From Porticoccaceae bacterium (lineage in GTDB: Bacteria; Pseudomonadota; Gammaproteobacteria; Pseudomonadales; Porticoccaceae), in contig JAHEGD010000039.1 of NCBI GenBank assembly GCA_024639885.1, positions 1 through 56,253 of the forward strand: a stretch of 56,253 nt of DNA, read 5' to 3'. The notes under the pieces were generated by a model. It saw nothing but the letters and a program-made list of their open reading frames with translations, had not been told where the DNA came from and did not search any database. A program made the position numbers and the translations under genes. Below are positions 54,753-56,253 of this stretch, one piece after another (within the stretch, counting starts at the first letter, position 1; every line of letters starts with the position of its first letter).

Positions 54753-56253
54753 ATGGCCAAGCAACGCAACACCGCCGGGGCAACGCTCCCGAGCAAAGAC
54801 CCCCACGCCGCCCGCGAGGCGGCCAACTACGCCAACCCGGTGCCGAGCCGCGAGTACCTGCTCGATCTGCTGCGCAGCAGCAACGGCCCGCTCGACGCCG
54901 ACGAGATCTGCGCGCTGCTCAAGCTGCGCGACTCGGACCAGATCGACGCCATCCACCGCCGCCTGCGCGCCATGGAGCGCGATGGCCAAGTGGCCCGCAA
55001 CCGCCGCGGCGGCTACGGCACGCTCGAAGAGTTGAGCCTGGTCAAAGGGCGGGTTATCGGTCACCCCGAAGGGTTTGGCTTTGTCACCTCGCCCGAGCGC
55101 CGCGGCGACGATATCTACCTCTCCAGCCGGCAGATGAAGCGGGTCTTTGATGGCGACACGGTTCTGGTTCGGCTGGCCGGCTACGACCGCCGCGGCCGCG
55201 CCGAAGGGGTGATTGTCGATGTCGTCGAGCGTGGTATGCAGCAGATAGTCGGCCGCTTCTTCGCCGAGAGCGGCATCTTCTTTGTCCGCCCCGACAACCC
55301 GCGTATCTCGCAAGACATCATGATCCCGCCGGGCTCTGTCGGCGCTGCCGAGCCCGGCCAAATTGTGGTGGTGGAGATTATCGACCCACCGTCGCGCAAC
55401 CAGCTGCCGACCGGTGCGGTCAGCGAGGTGCTCGGCAAGCCGCTCGATCCGGGTATCGAGGTCGAGATCGCGATCCGCAACTTCCAGATCCCCCACACCT
55501 GGAACGCCGATGTCGATGCACAGACAGCGACGATCGCCGACCACGTGCTGGAAGAGGATAAAGTTGAGCGGGTCGATCTGCGCGACCTGCCGCTGGTGAC
55601 CATCGACGGTGAAGACTCCCGCGACTTCGACGATGCGGTCTACGCCGAGCCGAAAAAGCGCGGCGGCTGGCGGCTGATCGTCGCCATCGCCGATGTCTCG
55701 CACTATGTGTTGCCCAACACACCGCTGGATGTCGAGGCCTATCAGCGCGGTAACTCGGTCTACTTCCCCAACGACGTCGTGCCGATGCTGCCGGAGAAGC
55801 TCTCCAACGGGCTCTGCTCGCTCAACCCGCACCAGGACCGGCTCTGTATGGTCTGCGAGATGCAGGTCGACAAGAACGGCCAGATCGGCAAGTTCCAGTT
55901 CTACGAAGGGGTGATGTACAGCCACGCACGGCTCACCTACACCCAAGTGGCCCAGGTCATCGCCGAGCGTCGCAGCGGCGATGACGAGCTCGACGAGGCG
56001 ACCAGCTCGCGCCACCAATTTTCCAGCGTGCTGCCCCAGCTCGATGCACTGCACGACCTGTACCAGGTGTTGCACAGCCGCCGCAACGACCGCGGCGCGA
56101 TCGACTTTGACAGCCAAGAGACACGCATCCTGTTCGACGCCAACCGAAAAATCTCGCAGATTATTCCGGTCGCGCGCACCGATGCCCACCGCCTAATTGA
56201 AGAGTGCATGCTGGCGGCCAATGTCTGTGCTGCCGAGTTTCTCAGCAAGGCCA
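54753..56253 (+). CDS. rnr: ribonuclease R (3' end beyond the window)
   Basis: Processive 3'-5' exoribonuclease able to degrade structured RNA; also acts with tmRNA and in ribosome quality control. 500 codons are visible of an expected 750-850. Order seen: N-terminal helix-turn-helix (about 30-90, PVPSREYLLDLL), two cold-shock RNA-binding domains (GFGFVTSPERRGDDIYL, then the SQDIMIPPGS region), and the start of the RNB catalytic domain with its metal-binding aspartates in GEDSRDFDDAVY. ATG 54753 follows two hairpins. The frame is open to the last base. Confidence 0.95.
   Translation, partial: MAKQRNTAGATLPSKDPHAAREAANYANPVPSREYLLDLLRSSNGPLDADEICALLKLRDSDQIDAIHRRLRAMERDGQVARNRRGGYGTLEELSLVKGRVIGHPEGFGFVTSPERRGDDIYLSSRQMKRVFDGDTVLVRLAGYDRRGRAEGVIVDVVERGMQQIVGRFFAESGIFFVRPDNPRISQDIMIPPGSVGAAEPGQIVVVEIIDPPSRNQLPTGAVSEVLGKPLDPGIEVEIAIRNFQIPHTWNADVDAQTATIADHVLEEDKVERVDLRDLPLVTIDGEDSRDFDDAVYAEPKKRGGWRLIVAIADVSHYVLPNTPLDVEAYQRGNSVYFPNDVVPMLPEKLSNGLCSLNPHQDRLCMVCEMQVDKNGQIGKFQFYEGVMYSHARLTYTQVAQVIAERRSGDDELDEATSSRHQFSSVLPQLDALHDLYQVLHSRRNDRGAIDFDSQETRILFDANRKISQIIPVARTDAHRLIEECMLAANVCAAEFLSKA

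Noticed and set aside
54747-56189. 480-codon open frame on the minus strand opposite rnr
   Set aside because: It is exactly antisense to clear RNase R domains; long open shadows are expected at this GC content, and the translation has no recognisable motif.

Overview
The window is a high-GC, gene-dense stretch of what looks like a gammaproteobacterial chromosome. Clade markers are one-chain PurL, Hda, RNase T, the DUF2066, DUF3108, DUF2069 and DUF3014 proteins, a canonical rsxABCDGE operon and a ccoNOQP-ccoGHIS cluster. I cannot name a genus. Almost all of it is housekeeping DNA with short gaps and many 1 to 4 base start/stop overlaps.

Layout. 1-4904: the 3' part of maeB, a block of REP-like palindromic repeats, rnt and pyrC on the minus strand, then argG. 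4932-12929: the cbb3 oxidase ccoNOQP with its assembly genes ccoGHIS, behind an excellent FNR/Anr-type promoter, followed by a TauE/SafE membrane protein. A Yip1-family membrane gene has its own perfect FNR box. 14382-27627 (minus): MscS-type channel, CorA-type transporter, a YtcJ-like lipoprotein amidohydrolase, a ThDP enzyme, the six-gene rsx/rnf operon and metG. 27747-45436: mrp, dcd, DUF3014, DUF3108, purN-purM, DUF2066-hda, sppA, DUF2069-wrbA-arsC, a BrkB/YihY membrane protein, a TlpA-like lipoprotein, an aldehyde dehydrogenase, tadA and purL. 45477-45857: rnpB, the RNase P RNA.

46075-54622 is the accessory-looking part, lying between rnpB and rnr (RNase R, cut by the window end). It holds, all on the plus strand, a NarL/LuxR-type response regulator, a TonB-dependent receptor interrupted by two in-frame amber codons but otherwise in one frame over 2.19 kb, an intact paralogous receptor, an orphan ABC-type periplasmic binding protein, and a hybrid histidine kinase (HAMP-HisKA-HATPase-REC-Hpt) whose start overlaps the binding-protein gene. 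No ABC permease or ATPase is present. My reading is a ligand-sensing outer-membrane uptake module: receptors admit a ligand, the binding protein presents it to the kinase, and a phosphorelay drives the regulator. That function is inference; the genes and overlaps are seen directly.

Other structural points: three of the four convergent gene pairs have stop codons interlocked over exactly four bases, and both receptor genes have inverted repeats that include the ribosome-binding site or start codon. I saw no tRNA, CRISPR array, insertion sequence or phage gene. The only gene-free stretch over 300 bases (1412-1772) is filled by the palindromic repeats.
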